Positions 49,201-58,900 of a DNA stretch of 64,000 bases are shown in pieces. The notes below the pieces were generated by a model that made no database searches, was not told the DNA's origin, and saw nothing but the letters and a program-made list of their open reading frames with translations. Position 1 is the first letter of the stretch. Each line of letters opens with the position of its first letter. Origin of the DNA: Gigantopelta aegis (lineage: Eukaryota > Mollusca > Gastropoda > Neomphalida > Peltospiridae); contig NC_054706.1 in assembly GCF_016097555.1 (NCBI RefSeq), positions 60,643,508-60,707,507 on the forward strand. Direction: 5' to 3'. The translations under genes were made by a program, and so were the position numbers.

Positions 49201-51137
49201 ATTTCCATGCTCTGCTAAACTCTAGAGAAGTAAAACAACTATGAACTTTAATAACTCATGTATTATTTTACAGCTTTTTTTTTATTTCGGGTCATATCAA
49301 ACACCTATGAAATGTTGATTCATTGAATATTTCAGTTGTTTACGTTTGTAGGAGCACTGCATACCCATATCACTCAATGATTTAATTTAACAGGGGTGGG
49401 AATTGGTGAACTGTAAAAAAGAGGAAATCTAGAAGGGTCCAGGAAATTCTTGAAATCCTAGGTCAAAATCTGTGCCATCTGACACATTTTGGAGGCAAAA
49501 ATAATTAAAATGCGAGGAAACACAATGTTCCACGAGAGGAAAACTGCGGATCCGAGGAGAATTCCCACCCCTGATTTAAGAATAATATATTGAGCTTTGT
49601 AATGGTGCTTGTTGATATTTCAGGATGACATGATAGATGATGCCGAGTTATTTGTTCAGACGGCCAACGCTCTCAAAGTGAGGGGTGCCTACAAGATCTA
49701 CGTCATGGCAACACACGGCCTCATGTCATCAGATGCTCCAAGACTCATTGAGGACTCTTGTATTGATGAAGTAGGTTCCAGAATTAAACGTTTATGTTCA
49801 TTGTTGACAGACTGATTGAGCTGTTTTGTCTCAAGGTTCAAAGTTTGGCCAGCTTTTCCCAAAATTTGACATTGACTAAGTGTATTTTTAAGCCAAAAGT
49901 AAATACTTCACGTTATGATGTCACCGCACTGAAAAGATAACTTTTTTTTAGCGAGCTGAATGCCCGCACTCTGAATCATGTGTATGGAAAAGGTCCTATA
50001 TAAAGGAAGGAAGGAAATGTTTTATTTAACGATGCACTCAACCCATTTTATTTACGGTTATATGGCGTCAGACATATGGTTAAGGACCACACAGATTTTG
50101 AGAGAGGAAACCCGCTGTCGCCACTTCATGGACTACTCTTCAATTAGCAGCAAGGGATCTTTTATATGCACCATCCCATAGACAGGATAGCACATACCAC
50201 AGCCTTTAATGTACCAGTCGTGGTGCACTGGCTGGAGCGAGAAATAGGTCCTATATAAATGCATTGTACGTACAGGAAATCACGTTAGTGAAAAGCAGGC
50301 CTTAGACTTTTTGTGTTTAACGACATCACTAGAACACATTGATTAATTAAACACAGGGGTAAAAACAATCCTTTAGCCGCTGCAATTTAGTCTCCTGTAA
50401 CATGAATGGATTTTAGGAAACTAATGCTCCTGTCAACAGGAACGGCTTTACTACGATTGTTCTTCAAATGTGTCACCACTTGATTCCATCCAATTTGTTT
50501 GAAAAGTTGGACAAATGGTGAAAAACACAGCAATACTAGAATTAAAAATCTGGAATTCTAGAAAATATAACACATCTTCCCTTTTGAGGCACCTTGTTGG
50601 CCCCTAGGTGTATCCCGTAATGCTGGATGATGGGATCCTGGTGGTTGAGTTCGAGGCATATCTATGGGTATATTTCCTGGCAACATACCACTTTGGCCAG
50701 AGTTCAGCCAGACAAGTGGTCAGGGAGGCTCGACCTGATCAGTCGGCTGGTCACGCCAATCTCAAGAGCAGACAGCCTTTGTTTTGTTTTTCTTAGCCAA
50801 GAACAAACCATTGTTTTAATGACCATTTATATTTGTTGCTCTTTCATAATCAGTCTGACACCCAATAGCTGATTTATTTTTCGTGCGGAGGTGTCGTTAA
50901 ACTTTCATTCATTCATTCTGGAAAACTTTATCTCTGATATTAACAGTCTTTAATTTAAATTTTAATATTTCATTATAGGTTGTGGTTACCAATACAGTGC
51001 CCCACGAAGTACAGAAGATGCAGTGTCACAAGATTAAGACGGTCGACATCAGCATTATGCTTGTAGAGGCCATTCGCCGAATCCACAATCGAGAGTCGAT
51101 GTCATTCCTGTTCCGCAACATTGGTATGGACGACTAG
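39108..51137 (+). CDS. PRPSAP2: Phosphoribosyl pyrophosphate synthetase-associated protein
   Basis: Non-catalytic partner of cytosolic PRPP synthetase, restraining PRPP production for nucleotide synthesis. Nine exons: 39108-39196, 41190-41242, 43359-43425, 44032-44204, 45180-45295, 47235-47448, 48421-48491, 49624-49770, 50979-51137; 1089 nt, 362 aa, all GT-AG and in frame. Close matches to human PRPSAP1/2 include [61 protein letters not shown] and the end [12 protein letters not shown]. The enzyme's PRPP-binding DDMADTCGT is DDMIDDAEL here, and an acidic insert leads into RNSPP; both mark the associated protein rather than the enzyme. Two consecutive ATGs open the frame (39108, 39111). Probably co-orthologous to both vertebrate paralogues. 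Introns hold many transposon copies. Confidence 0.95.
39288..39385 (-). repeat. Dispersed repeat R3, inverted partial copy
   Basis: CTAAGGTCGACAATAGTC, CACCCTTGTTTTGGCTTC and TTACACAATAAATATAGC match copy 1 inverted. In PRPSAP intron 1. Confidence 0.65.
39677..39878 (+). repeat. Dispersed repeat R3, copy 2 (PRPSAP intron 1)
   Basis: AAAAAGTACCTTTTGTCAAA, TTTATTGTGCACGCAGCC, CAAAACAATGG and GTCGTCGACGTTAG in the order of copy 1. Confidence 0.7.
40754..41012. mobile_element. CAG...CTG element with 6-bp target duplication
   Basis: Ends CAGTGTGCGCTTAAC and, inverted, CAGGGTTCGAACTTAAC. CAGATA abuts both ends (40748-40753, 41013-41018). Internal ACTTGCCCGG / CAGTCGCC blocks are inverted-repeat like. 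PRPSAP intron 1. Confidence 0.75.
41190..41242 (+). CDS. PRPSAP2: PRPSAP exon 2
   Basis: A 53-nt exon, residues 31-47. Acceptor TTTCTACAG|ACGTTT, donor CGTG|GTGAGT. Reads [17 protein letters not shown]. Confidence 0.9.
41388..41769 (-). mobile_element. CAGGGGTGCAGAAA element, copy B
   Basis: Inverted relative to copies A and C. Ends CAGGGGTGCAGAAA and TTTCTGCACCCCTG; CATGT abuts both ends. Contains an (AT)n expansion at 41541-41596. PRPSAP intron 2. Confidence 0.8.
42392..42640 (-). mobile_element. Probable SINE of another type
   Basis: Minus strand: a tRNA-like block with GGTTTGCATCCCGG then TTTAACATCTTAATGGG. The left part (ATGCTTATGTCCAATTACGG, GTCCTGGCACACACGTCAGC) recurs at 16085-16160. 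Confidence 0.5.
42679..42995 (+). mobile_element. CAGGGGTGCAGAAA element, copy C
   Basis: Starts CAAGGGGTGCAGAAAGTAC and ends TTTCTACACCCCAG. Same orientation and order as copy A. Flanks ACTTA / TCTTA are a near-match duplication. PRPSAP intron 2. Confidence 0.75.
43047..43152. mobile_element. Palindromic MITE
   Basis: GGGCCGTATTTATGAAGCCT at left; AGGCTTTGTGCAATTCAGCC at right, inverted with mismatches; about 106 bp. PRPSAP intron 2. Confidence 0.6.
43359..43425 (+). CDS. PRPSAP2: PRPSAP exon 3
   Basis: A 67-nt exon, residues 48-69. Acceptor TATTTCAG|AAACTA, donor ACAAA|GTGGGT. Carries [13 protein letters not shown], conserved in PRPP synthetases. Confidence 0.92.
44032..44204 (+). CDS. 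PRPSAP2: PRPSAP exon 4
   Basis: Residues 70-127. Acceptor TTTTTCAG|AGATGT, donor AAAGCAG|GTATGG. Contains [14 protein letters not shown] and [17 protein letters not shown]; the latter replaces the ARQDKKDKSR segment of the active enzyme. Confidence 0.94.
44378..44575. mobile_element. Possible TIR element in PRPSAP intron 4
   Basis: Begins GGTAAAGTACACATAGAATG and ends GTTATAACAGCACTTTACTG, with GAACGAACTACTGC repeated inside. Tc1-like appearance, weakly supported. Confidence 0.4.
45180..45295 (+). CDS. PRPSAP2: PRPSAP exon 5
   Basis: Residues 128-166. Acceptor TTTGTATAG|GTCTGC, donor GAATTT|GTAAGT. Contains [21 protein letters not shown]166 stands where human has Glu. Confidence 0.94.
45515..45930 (+). 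repeat. Dispersed repeat 'TCTGTCTGTC / GGGACATG', copy 2
   Basis: CTGTCTCTGTCTGTTTGTCC, then two related sub-blocks each with AGCTTTATCATGT(A/T)CTGTT, ending TAGGGGACATGTTGCTTTAG. Matches 5569-5850 in order. PRPSAP intron 5. Confidence 0.62.
46087..47123. mobile_element. CAG...-type element split by a nested insertion
   Basis: Ends CAGCCCTCAACC and, inverted, CAAGGCTCAACC; TTATA abuts both ends (46082-46086, 47124-47128). Contains repeated GGTAGCC / GGGCTACC blocks and the inner element 46371-47104. Confidence 0.65.
46371..47104. mobile_element. Inner element with GGCCACACTTT ends
   Basis: Ends GGCCACACTTTTTTTTT and, inverted, GGCCACACTTTCTCTTT; beyond them CGGATTACGG is also inverted. CTACTA abuts both ends. 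734 bp, no transposase frame. Confidence 0.78.
47235..47448 (+). CDS. PRPSAP2: PRPSAP exon 6: family-specific insert
   Basis: Residues 167-237. Acceptor TTTTTTAAAAG|ATACCA, donor GTTCCAG|GTAAGT. Holds [26 protein letters not shown] and the Ser/Glu/Asp-rich insert with RNSPPLVDG absent from the catalytic subunit. Confidence 0.93.
47744..47881 (-). mobile_element. SINE tail B, first of a tandem pair
   Basis: CACAACTAGAGCACATTGAT ... GAGAGGAAACCCACTACATT ... TAGTAGCAAGGG, then directly a second tail B. Confidence 0.75.
47882..48131 (-). mobile_element. SINE, tail B + body + damaged head 1
   Basis: ACACCAGTAGAGCACCTTAA ... GAGAGTAAACCTGCTATAT ... GTTGTGGTACACTGGCTGG ... ACTAGGCTACGTCC. PRPSAP intron 6. 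Confidence 0.75.
48421..48491 (+). CDS. PRPSAP2: PRPSAP exon 7
   Basis: Residues 238-261. Acceptor TTCTCTTTCAG|TATTGC. Reads [18 protein letters not shown] and RIAIIV. The donor is GTG|GTACGC, weaker than its neighbours. Confidence 0.92.
48559..48863 (-). mobile_element. MITE family GGTWGTACTATACC, diverged copy 4
   Basis: TATAACACCAAATCAAATCC at left and GTATTTGGTGTACAAC at right; internal GAAAAGTTGGGTGCATCTCG matches copies 1 and 2. PRPSAP intron 7. Confidence 0.6.
49391..49573. mobile_element. CAGGGGTGGGAATT element with 6-bp target duplication
   Basis: CAGGGGTGGGAATT at both ends, inverted. ATTTAA abuts both ends (49385-49390, 49574-49579). 183 bp, PRPSAP intron 7, 50 bp before exon 8. 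Confidence 0.82.
49624..49770 (+). CDS. PRPSAP2: PRPSAP exon 8
   Basis: Residues 262-310, phase 0 at both ends. Acceptor GATATTTCAG|GATGAC, donor GATGAA|GTAGGT. Begins DDMIDDAEL, the degenerate PRPP-binding loop, and includes [18 protein letters not shown]. Confidence 0.93.
50005..50245 (-). mobile_element. 5'-truncated SINE (tail A + body) with 14-bp target duplication
   Basis: GGAAGGAAATGTTTTATTTA ... GCACTGGCTGGAGCGAGAAA, head missing. AGGTCCTATATAAA at 49991-50004 and 50246-50259. PRPSAP intron 8. Confidence 0.93.
50600..50930 (+). mobile_element. LINE 3' end, probable
   Basis: CTGACACCCAATAGCTGATT ... GGAGGTGTCGTTAAACTTTC followed by ATTC repeats. The sequence before it is compatible with a LINE 3' UTR; no reverse transcriptase was recognised. 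Confidence 0.5.
50979..51137 (+). CDS. PRPSAP2: PRPSAP exon 9
   Basis: Residues 311-362. Acceptor TTTCATTATAG|GTTGTG. Reads [16 protein letters not shown] to [10 protein letters not shown]; stop TAG at 51135-51137. Confidence 0.94.
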   Translation, partial: VVVTNTVPHEVQKMQCHKIKTVDISIMLVEAIRRIHNRESMSFLFRNIGMDD

Positions 51138-51589
51138 CATGTAACACCGGACTCTACCCATGGCATTAACTCTGTCTGAATGAATGTGTGAATCTTTAGA
51201 ATCGTGAAGATGTTAAATCAGTCTGTGTAGTCTGTGTAGTCTGTGCAGTGTGTTGGTCTGTTGAATGTGAACACAAAATATGATCAGTCGCCACATGAAT
51301 TGTTTGTCTCATAAGAAATGTATTATCATGTGCAATTCAAAAGTTTCAGGATCATTTAATGGATGTGATATGTTGGATTTTTGTTGTTTGAAATTGATTG
51401 ATCAGCCTTGTCAAATAAAATAAAATATTGGGCAATTTACTTTGAATCTCATGTAACAATAAACTAATAAGACTTACTAATTTGAGGTTGTTGGGAAATG
51501 TGTATTGGTATTAAAGTGAATGAATTGGATCTCACTATTAAATAAATTTTCTATATGCATGCTGTGTTCTAATTGCCCGACTAATCAAG

Positions 51590-51590
<1 letters not shown>
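51138..51590 (+). other. PRPSAP 3' UTR with candidate poly(A) signal
   Basis: AT-rich tail with AATAAA at 51414-51419 and further AATAAA-like motifs near 51468. No other feature seen here. Confidence 0.5.

Positions 51591-51640
<50 letters not shown>
51591..51640. repeat. (AT)n microsatellite
   Basis: About 50 bp downstream of PRPSAP. Confidence 0.95.
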
Positions 51641-51645
<5 letters not shown>

Positions 51646-51968
51646 GTTAACAGATAAAATGCAGTTGCTCAGGTTGAAGGAAATCAAACTTTGTTAAGGA
51701 TTTTACTACATAGTATTTTTTTGGATATCCATTTTCAAGTCTTAAGCATTTCTTGTTAAACATTTTTTTATTACACCTTTTGTCAGGTGAGCGATATTTA
51801 TTCCACATCCATAAAGTATTTTAGCAGAAATGAAATATTTTCCAGCATTATTAAAAGAAAACATTTATACTTCCTGCTAAGTGTGTTGTTTTTATTTATT
51901 GCAATATAGTAATCTGTAACAGGATATTTTTGCTGGGGTGTTGTTAAGACATTCATTCATTTCTGTAA

Positions 51969-52185
51969 TATGACACCATGACTGGTATATCATGGGCTGT
52001 GGTATTTGCTGTCATATCTCTGGGATGGTGCATATAAAAGATCCATTGCTACTAATGGGAAAATGTAGTGATTTTTTTTTTTCTAAGACTAAATATTACC
52101 AAATGTTTGACATCCAGTAGCCGATGATTAATACCAATTCATTGTGCTCTAGTGGTATTGTTAAACAAAATAAATTAACTTTATA
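51969..52185 (+). mobile_element. SINE fragment, body + tail B
   Basis: CCATGACTGGTATATCATGG ... GATGGTGCATATAAAAGATC ... GACATCCAGTAGCCGATGAT ... TTGTTAAACAAAAT. Confidence 0.83.
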
Positions 52186-52255
52186 ATCACCATCACCAAC
52201 TGATCCATTTGTTGAAGCTGGATGCATGCTTAAAAAAAAGAAAGAGAAAAAACCA

Positions 52256-52330
52256 CCACTAGAGCACATCGATTAATTAATCATCAGCTATTGGATGTCA
52301 AAACATATGGTCATTTTGACATACGGTAAA
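52256..52330 (-). mobile_element. SINE tail B fragment
   Basis: CACCACTAGAGCACATCGAT, ATCAGCTATTGGATGTC. Confidence 0.7.
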
Positions 52331-52764
52331 CCGTGAAAAAAATGCGTGTGTATAAATTTTGCGTTGTTCGCATCCAACCTTGTCGCAAAATTAATATGCA
52401 AGCACTATTTTCCAGTTTGAAGTGTGCTTAAAGTGATGTCTCGATTTTCTAGTAAACCATACTGCCAACACTGATCAGAAACAAAAATGTGGCCTTCAAT
52501 TTTAGGATCACCGTTCGTTTTCTGCAGATAGCGATACATGTTGCAACAGCAAATTTCCAAGCGCATTTGATAAACATTTTGTATTTATTTCATGTATATC
52601 AGTACTCTCGTTTCAGAAATGAAACTCAAAATCATGCAAAAATAATGTTTATTGAACAAGCTAACATAGACTGCAACTAATTCGTTTTGTTTTGAAATAT
52701 TTTATTGAGAATAAAATTCACAAAAAGATTCACTCAACAGGCATAGCCTATACACGAGTTCTCC

Positions 52765-52823
52765 TTGATGGCGACTAATCGTTAATTGTTTTATGTACCT
52801 TCAATCGATGGCGACTAATCGTT
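52765..52823. repeat. Short direct repeat
   Basis: GATGGCGACTAATCGTT occurs twice, about 42 bp apart. Confidence 0.6.
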
Positions 52824-52851
52824 TGTTTTATCTACCAAAGGGTGTTAACAG

Positions 52852-54070
52852 TTAAAGGAGAGGACAATTACGGCATTTGGCCTGGTATGCATATTCAACG
52901 ATATATAATGCACATTATTGCTTCATATCAACACGTATAATCGTATAGTTAATTAATAAAACTGTTAAATGTGACGACTATTATATATAATGGGCGCAGC
53001 CATTTTGTACCATCTCAGTGAGTACGCCCTCTGGCGAGCTGGTGGTTACGTAATACTTAACGCGTCACGTCAGGAATGAGCCTTCGAACTAGAGAAACAC
53101 AATCTACCTGGTTTTTGCGGGATGATAAATAGTCATACATTGCAATGTTCTGTAATAATACACATCAAGTATATTCAGCACTATAGTATAAATATTTTTT
53201 TTCAATACAAAATAAAATACCATTGTCAAAGTGGCTACACAACAAGTCGAAACAATTAACAATGTTTTTCTCATGCATTAACCTACGTACTGAAATGATA
53301 CACGGAGTGTTTTCTTAGTTAATTGGTCTATGCTGTTAGTTGCTTCTACCTGTGATTTCTGATTGGCAGGTGTGTATTTGATTGGTAACCAGACGAGCCA
53401 ATTAATTGACGCTGTCTAGACATAAAATACATACCGGTATTGTGGAATATTACCTGTCGCCCCTAAAATTGTAATGGACATGGTTTATTACTGTAAATAG
53501 TTCTGTAAAACTATTGATTAAGTAGACTTTTCCATCTACAACCACAGAACTGACCAATTACGTAGTCCCAAAGAAAAGAAAATTATCACTTGCCGACTTG
53601 GGTATCGTGGGTTGTCGTTTTTGCTCCAACGTAGCATATCAGTAGGCGTAATGGTGTACATTTTTCCTTTGGATTATTACACAGAGAAAAATACTATAAC
53701 CCCATTTTGTTCCGTTAATGCAACTTGAAATATATTTAGTTAAATAGTTTATTATATTATTACGTCATTTATGCTGTTTTACAAGTCAGGTTGATCAAAG
53801 AGAAGCGCCTTGTCGAAAATTACTGCTTTTGTTTACACTGTACATACAGGAGATGGTCAGGAGCTGACGTCATTTCGCCCCAAGCTATCCCACCGGACGT
53901 CACAAAAACGAAACAAAATGGCTGCCCCCAGTTAGCAGGAATAATCATGGTTTTTTATTAACTCTAAAATTACGCGTTTTTCATTTGCTAAAGTGTCAGT
54001 ATGTGTTGGTGGTCCGGGTATGCATCTTTCCAACACATAAGGCTCTTGTTGGAGTTGACCCTACCTTTAA
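52852..54070 (-). mobile_element. Kolobok/T2-like TTAA element, copy 2 (inverted)
   Basis: TTAA flanks; ends AGGAGAGGACAAT and, inverted, AGGTAGGGTCAAC. Same order as 17768-18971 when inverted: GAAAAACGCGTAATT, CAGCCATTTTGTTTCG, CCAGCTCGCCAGAGGGCG. Near PALB2 3' flank. Confidence 0.82.
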
Positions 54071-54345
54071 CTGAAGCTGTGAGTTGTGATACTAATATAG
54101 GAGAGGTGGGTAGGGCCTAATCCCCTCTATAGACTATATATACCAGGCACAATTGCTTGATGTAGGATAACAGAATATTAATTTACAGACGGTAACTTTA
54201 TAACAATTACAGTGAGTTGTCTTTATCCACTTTTGTTTTTGAGCTGTCAACGGTCGTTCGCGAAATTTACACGTCGCGAACATGCGCTAAGGTATACATT
54301 CGCGAAAAAAACACGTCGCAATATCAATATGGTTTACAGTAATCA

Positions 54346-54465
54346 TAGAGATGAAACCCGCTACGTTTTTCCAAGGGATCTTTTATATGCACCATCCCAC
54401 AGACAAGATGGCACATACCACCGCCTTTGACATACCAGTTGTGGTGCACTGGCTAGAACGAGAAA
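54346..54465 (-). mobile_element. SINE body fragment
   Basis: GAAACCCGCTACGTTTTTCC ... CACCATCCCACAGACAAGAT ... GTTGTGGTGCACTGGCTAG. Confidence 0.78.
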
Positions 54466-55387
54466 TTACATGCATCCAAACCACAGTGATGCTTGTGTTA
54501 ACAGTCATAAATGTCGCATATATAAGCTGTATGTACACTAATTAACAAGTTCTTTTAAAGATAAGTGACTTGGTTCATTTCATGGTTACTGATAAAATGT
54601 TGCCAATAATATATTATAACCATGTAACTTCTCACAGAAAGGACTAGAATGTAATGGATTTAAAAAAAATTATTATTGTACATTCAGCATTTGTTATGCT
54701 TTTAAATTACAAAATGTTGGATGCACCTTGACAAATATAACATAAAATGATAAACAACAATGACCGATAAAACAAGATTTTAACTGATATTTGAATCAAA
54801 TGAGCACATGAAATGCAAGCTAAACCGATAAACTATTTAAACATGGACATACGGGCCAAGTCTAAACACTTGTGTACAGAAATTCTTCGTATTTATGACA
54901 ACAAAGTTAACAAAATGCAGTGGCCCTGCAATTCAACTATCATGATTCAACAAAAGTCAAACTTTTGCAGTCCTTATCATTCGTAAACACTGCTAGGTAA
55001 TATAAACTTATTTTGTAACTACATGTAACGAAGAAAAATGGACATTGTTTAATGTTAATAACTGCATAGTAGTTCAACGGCTTGACTTTCCTTCCTGGTA
55101 ATTAAAATGCCTGCCATTTCTTTCTGGAAATTCCATGATGCCAGCCTCTTGGCTTTAGATCAATCAAAAGCATTACATTAGATGTTACACATTTATTGTG
55201 TCTAAAGCTAGTCGTATAAATTACACTGATACAAGCATATTTCAGTGTTCTACATATATTTTTCAGAAAGCAGGATGTCACAATGATTAGGAAATGCAAG
55301 GGCTGCAGATGCATAGTTTGTGGGTCCTCATTTAAAAAGCATACCTCTATAGGTCTTCCCACAGGGAATTTGCTACAAGTCAAGCTA
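54466..55387. other. Intergenic between convergent PRPSAP and PALB2
   Basis: No repeat or gene recognised. Confidence 0.35.
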
Positions 55388-55393
55388 TTTATT
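55388..55393 (-). other. Candidate poly(A) signal for PALB2
   Basis: AATAAA on the minus strand about 340 bp past the stop codon. Confidence 0.35.
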
Positions 55394-55732
55394 TCTGAGC
55401 AAATTGTTTTCTAAATTGCACACAGAAATATAATTTTTTTGTTATTTCCAAAACACTTATACTTTTCTTCTTACGTGAAACCAAACATTTTTGTAGGAGT
55501 GTGGGACGGACTACAGATGTGATCTCCTGGTGTCTGGGGGACAAAATGAGTATTCGGTATGTGAGAAAATTTAAAGGGAAACATCACATTTTGCAAGAAT
55601 AGCACGATCATATTCAGCATGGTGAGTGTGCTTTTAAATTTTTTGAACAAGGCGCTAACTTACACCAGCATGGTGGGGGTGCCAACCTGGTGATGTAGCT
55701 AGAAGACCCAATACTTTAGGTACATGGGAGTG

Positions 55733-55928
55733 TCATCTTATTTCCATCACATGCACACATCCATTCTCCTGACCAGCAAAGAGCAAACTGTTAGACAAGT
55801 GTAATGATGTTGAATGTGACTGGGGCAGGTGGGCCAGTATGTTGCCATAGTATTTATCCCACATTACAATATCTCCATCTTCATCAATCGCAGCTATTAT
55901 CTTCTTACTAACAACTGAATGTTTGAAA
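55733..55928 (-). CDS. PALB2: PALB2 last exon
   Basis: Acceptor GTTTTTTTCAG|TTTCAA. Reads KIIAAIDEDGDIVMWDKYY and LLFAGQENGCVHVMEIR, then TGA at 55733-55735. The closing blade of the propeller. Confidence 0.88.
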
Positions 55929-58900
55929 CTGAAAAAAACAAGAAGGAAACAATATTCAGGTCAAAGACTACTTGGTACTACAAAAAAAGTCACAATATTT
56001 GCATATAGTACCAGTATATAACTTATTTATTTTGTAATAAAAAAAAGAACTTTTGGAAACAAAATATAAGAATACAACAAAGCGTAATCTATTCAGGTTT
56101 TTTCTTGTGTTTGTCTTTGAAAAATCACATTTGGAGATAAAAGGAATAACTTACATAACAATAAGATTCCCTTGTCATTTTATAAAACCTTGAAAAACTA
56201 ATATAAATGTTTCAAAGCAATTGTCATTTATTATAAAATTTTGATCTAAATGTTGGGAGTGGTGCGGACAATTTTGCCATGCTCATATACCACGAAGGTT
56301 TCGAGCATATCTGTCCCGGGTCCCGTCCCTGGATAGCCAGTGGCCTGACCAGGGACTCTAAAAGTTGAGTCAAATTTATGACAAATTACCTTTGAATTCC
56401 ACACTTACATTTGTCGAATTTGAACATTCATTACTGGGCAAACTATTAGGTGAAGTTATTTAAGTTAATTAACACCGAGTTTAATAGAACAAACTACCTT
56501 TGAATTCCACCCTTACACTTGTCGAAATGAAAGAACAGTTTGCTCATCTCAATTTGTGGATTGACAGCTAGAAAACATCCAGGGTCTTCAGAACTCCTGT
56601 TCATAACCACTAAAAGCAAATAACCCTGAAAGAAGACAAGTGACCTGTGTAAAAATCAGCTGACAACATTTTGTTTCTTGTCATAAAGCAAGATTTCTAC
56701 CAGAGGGTAAAATGGGTATGGTGCCATACCCAGATTTGATTGCAATTTTTTTTATTAAAAGTTAAACTTTTAACAAAATTAATTACTCTTATCATTACTG
56801 TATGATTTTCTTAACCCTAACCCTAAACTTAACCCATTTTCTTTCTTGGGGAGCCCCCCACCCCCACACCCCCTGTTGACTGTGGTTGCATTCAATTCCA
56901 CAGCACCATACCCACAAATGTATTTCTGGCAGAAACACTGTAAAGTATAGCAGTCTTAGCCTTGATTCCATGATCATTTTGTTCTCTTCATGAATTATTT
57001 ATAATTATAAGTACATGTGTAACTCATGAAGAAAACAAAATGATCATGGAAAAGTTTGTTTTGTTTAACGCCACCACTAGAGCACATTATTTATTAATCA
57101 TCGGCTATTGGATGTGAAACTTTGACATATTGTCTTAGAGAGGATGCCCGCTACAGTTTTCCATTAGTAACAAGGGATCTTTTATATGCACCATCCCACA
57201 AACAGGATAGCACATACCACAGCCTTTGAGATACCAATTGTGGTGCACTTGTTGAAACAAGAAATAGCCCAGTGGGTACACCGATGGGGATCGATACCAA
57301 ACAGACCTCGCATCAAGCAAGTGCTCTACCACTAGGCTACATCCCAACCCAAAACGATCATGGAATCAAGGCAAATACTGATTAACTATTAGTTTTATCA
57401 TCTATGCTACAACTCCAATAGTTGGCACCATTTCCACCAGAGGCTATGTTTTTTTTTTTATACCAATTTTTTTTTTTTTCATTCCCAATCTGGAAATAAA
57501 ACACTCACTATACTTTGTGACAAGAAACAAAATGTAGTTCATTGGTACATGTGTAGTTGTCTGTAGAAAATCAATAATGGGAGCATATGTGTTAACAACA
57601 GGTTTTTTCTCTTTCACAACAGTTTTATAGCAAGCACTGCTGTTGTGGTGGTAGATACCTAATAATTGCCAATTAAATAATGTGGTAAGATGTCAAAAAT
57701 TCTTTCTATTCATAATGAGATACACTTAAACTACATATGAACAGTTCGTTTCCAAAATGTGATATACACCAATTTCCAGAGTTTGGAGTTAGCAGAGGTG
57801 TACTTCTGTTATTATAACTCAGCAATTCGACAATAAAGAAAGAAATGTTTCATTTAACGACACACTCAACACATTTTATTTACAGTTATATGGCGTCAGA
57901 CATGGTTACGCATCACAAATATTGAGAGAGGAAACCCGCTGTGGCCACTTAATGGGCTACTCTTTTTGATTAGCAGCAAGGGATCATCCCACAGACAGGG
58001 TAGTACATACCACGGCCTTTAGTATACCAGTCATGGTGCACTGGCTGGAATGAGACAATACGACAATAAAGTCTCCATCAAAACACAATATAGACCCACT
58101 GAACGGGATGCGAAACTGCTATGTATACCATGTTATTTGCTACATCATGCTGCAGCAAAACCATGTTTTTCTCAAAATTACATAAGTGAATTTATTACAT
58201 ACCTATTCAATCTTACTATAGTGATAAAGGCCTTTTGAAACCGTGTAATAAATTTATCGCACATATGTGCAATCTGGACCGGAACTTTTAAATGGGGAAT
58301 TCCCTTTTTCTTTTTACTGCAGTTGGTGCCTTTTATAAACTTACGTCATATATGATTTACAAATGACGTCATATTTGAAACATTACACAAGGCTGCTGCA
58401 GAGTATGATTCTTAACGTTAAATAAATCCATTAAAGGAGTTTTGATCATAGATTTAACAAAGTGTTGTTATTTAAAAAGTTTTTGTAAAACATAAAAGAA
58501 TGTATGTTATAAATATACAGAACTTCACATACGTTTACGCAGTCTTGTGGTATATATTCTTGCGCAAAATAAACTCGTGCAATAAATAGGAAGCGAAAAC
58601 AACATATGTGAAGTTCTGTATATTTATTATCCATATAGTTCAACATAACCAAGTTAATAATAATAATACGAAGCACACGTGTAATAACAAGTGTAATGAC
58701 GTAATTTTGGGAAGAAACGTGACATGACGTTGCTTCTCCAGTCCTAGCTCAGACTGTCATTTCGTTACCTCCTTCTAGTTGGGCAAAGAAAACAACAATA
58801 ATAATATGGATAATAAAGAAATTATTACACTCGCATGGGAGGCTTACTAATTTTACAAAACTCGTGTCAGGATTCATATAAAATCAGTACGACACACAAG

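Noticed and set aside
50608-50872. Two overlapping frames of 62 and 81 residues downstream of PRPSAP exon 8
   Set aside because: They lie in the presumed LINE 3' end, and no reverse transcriptase or endonuclease motif is present.
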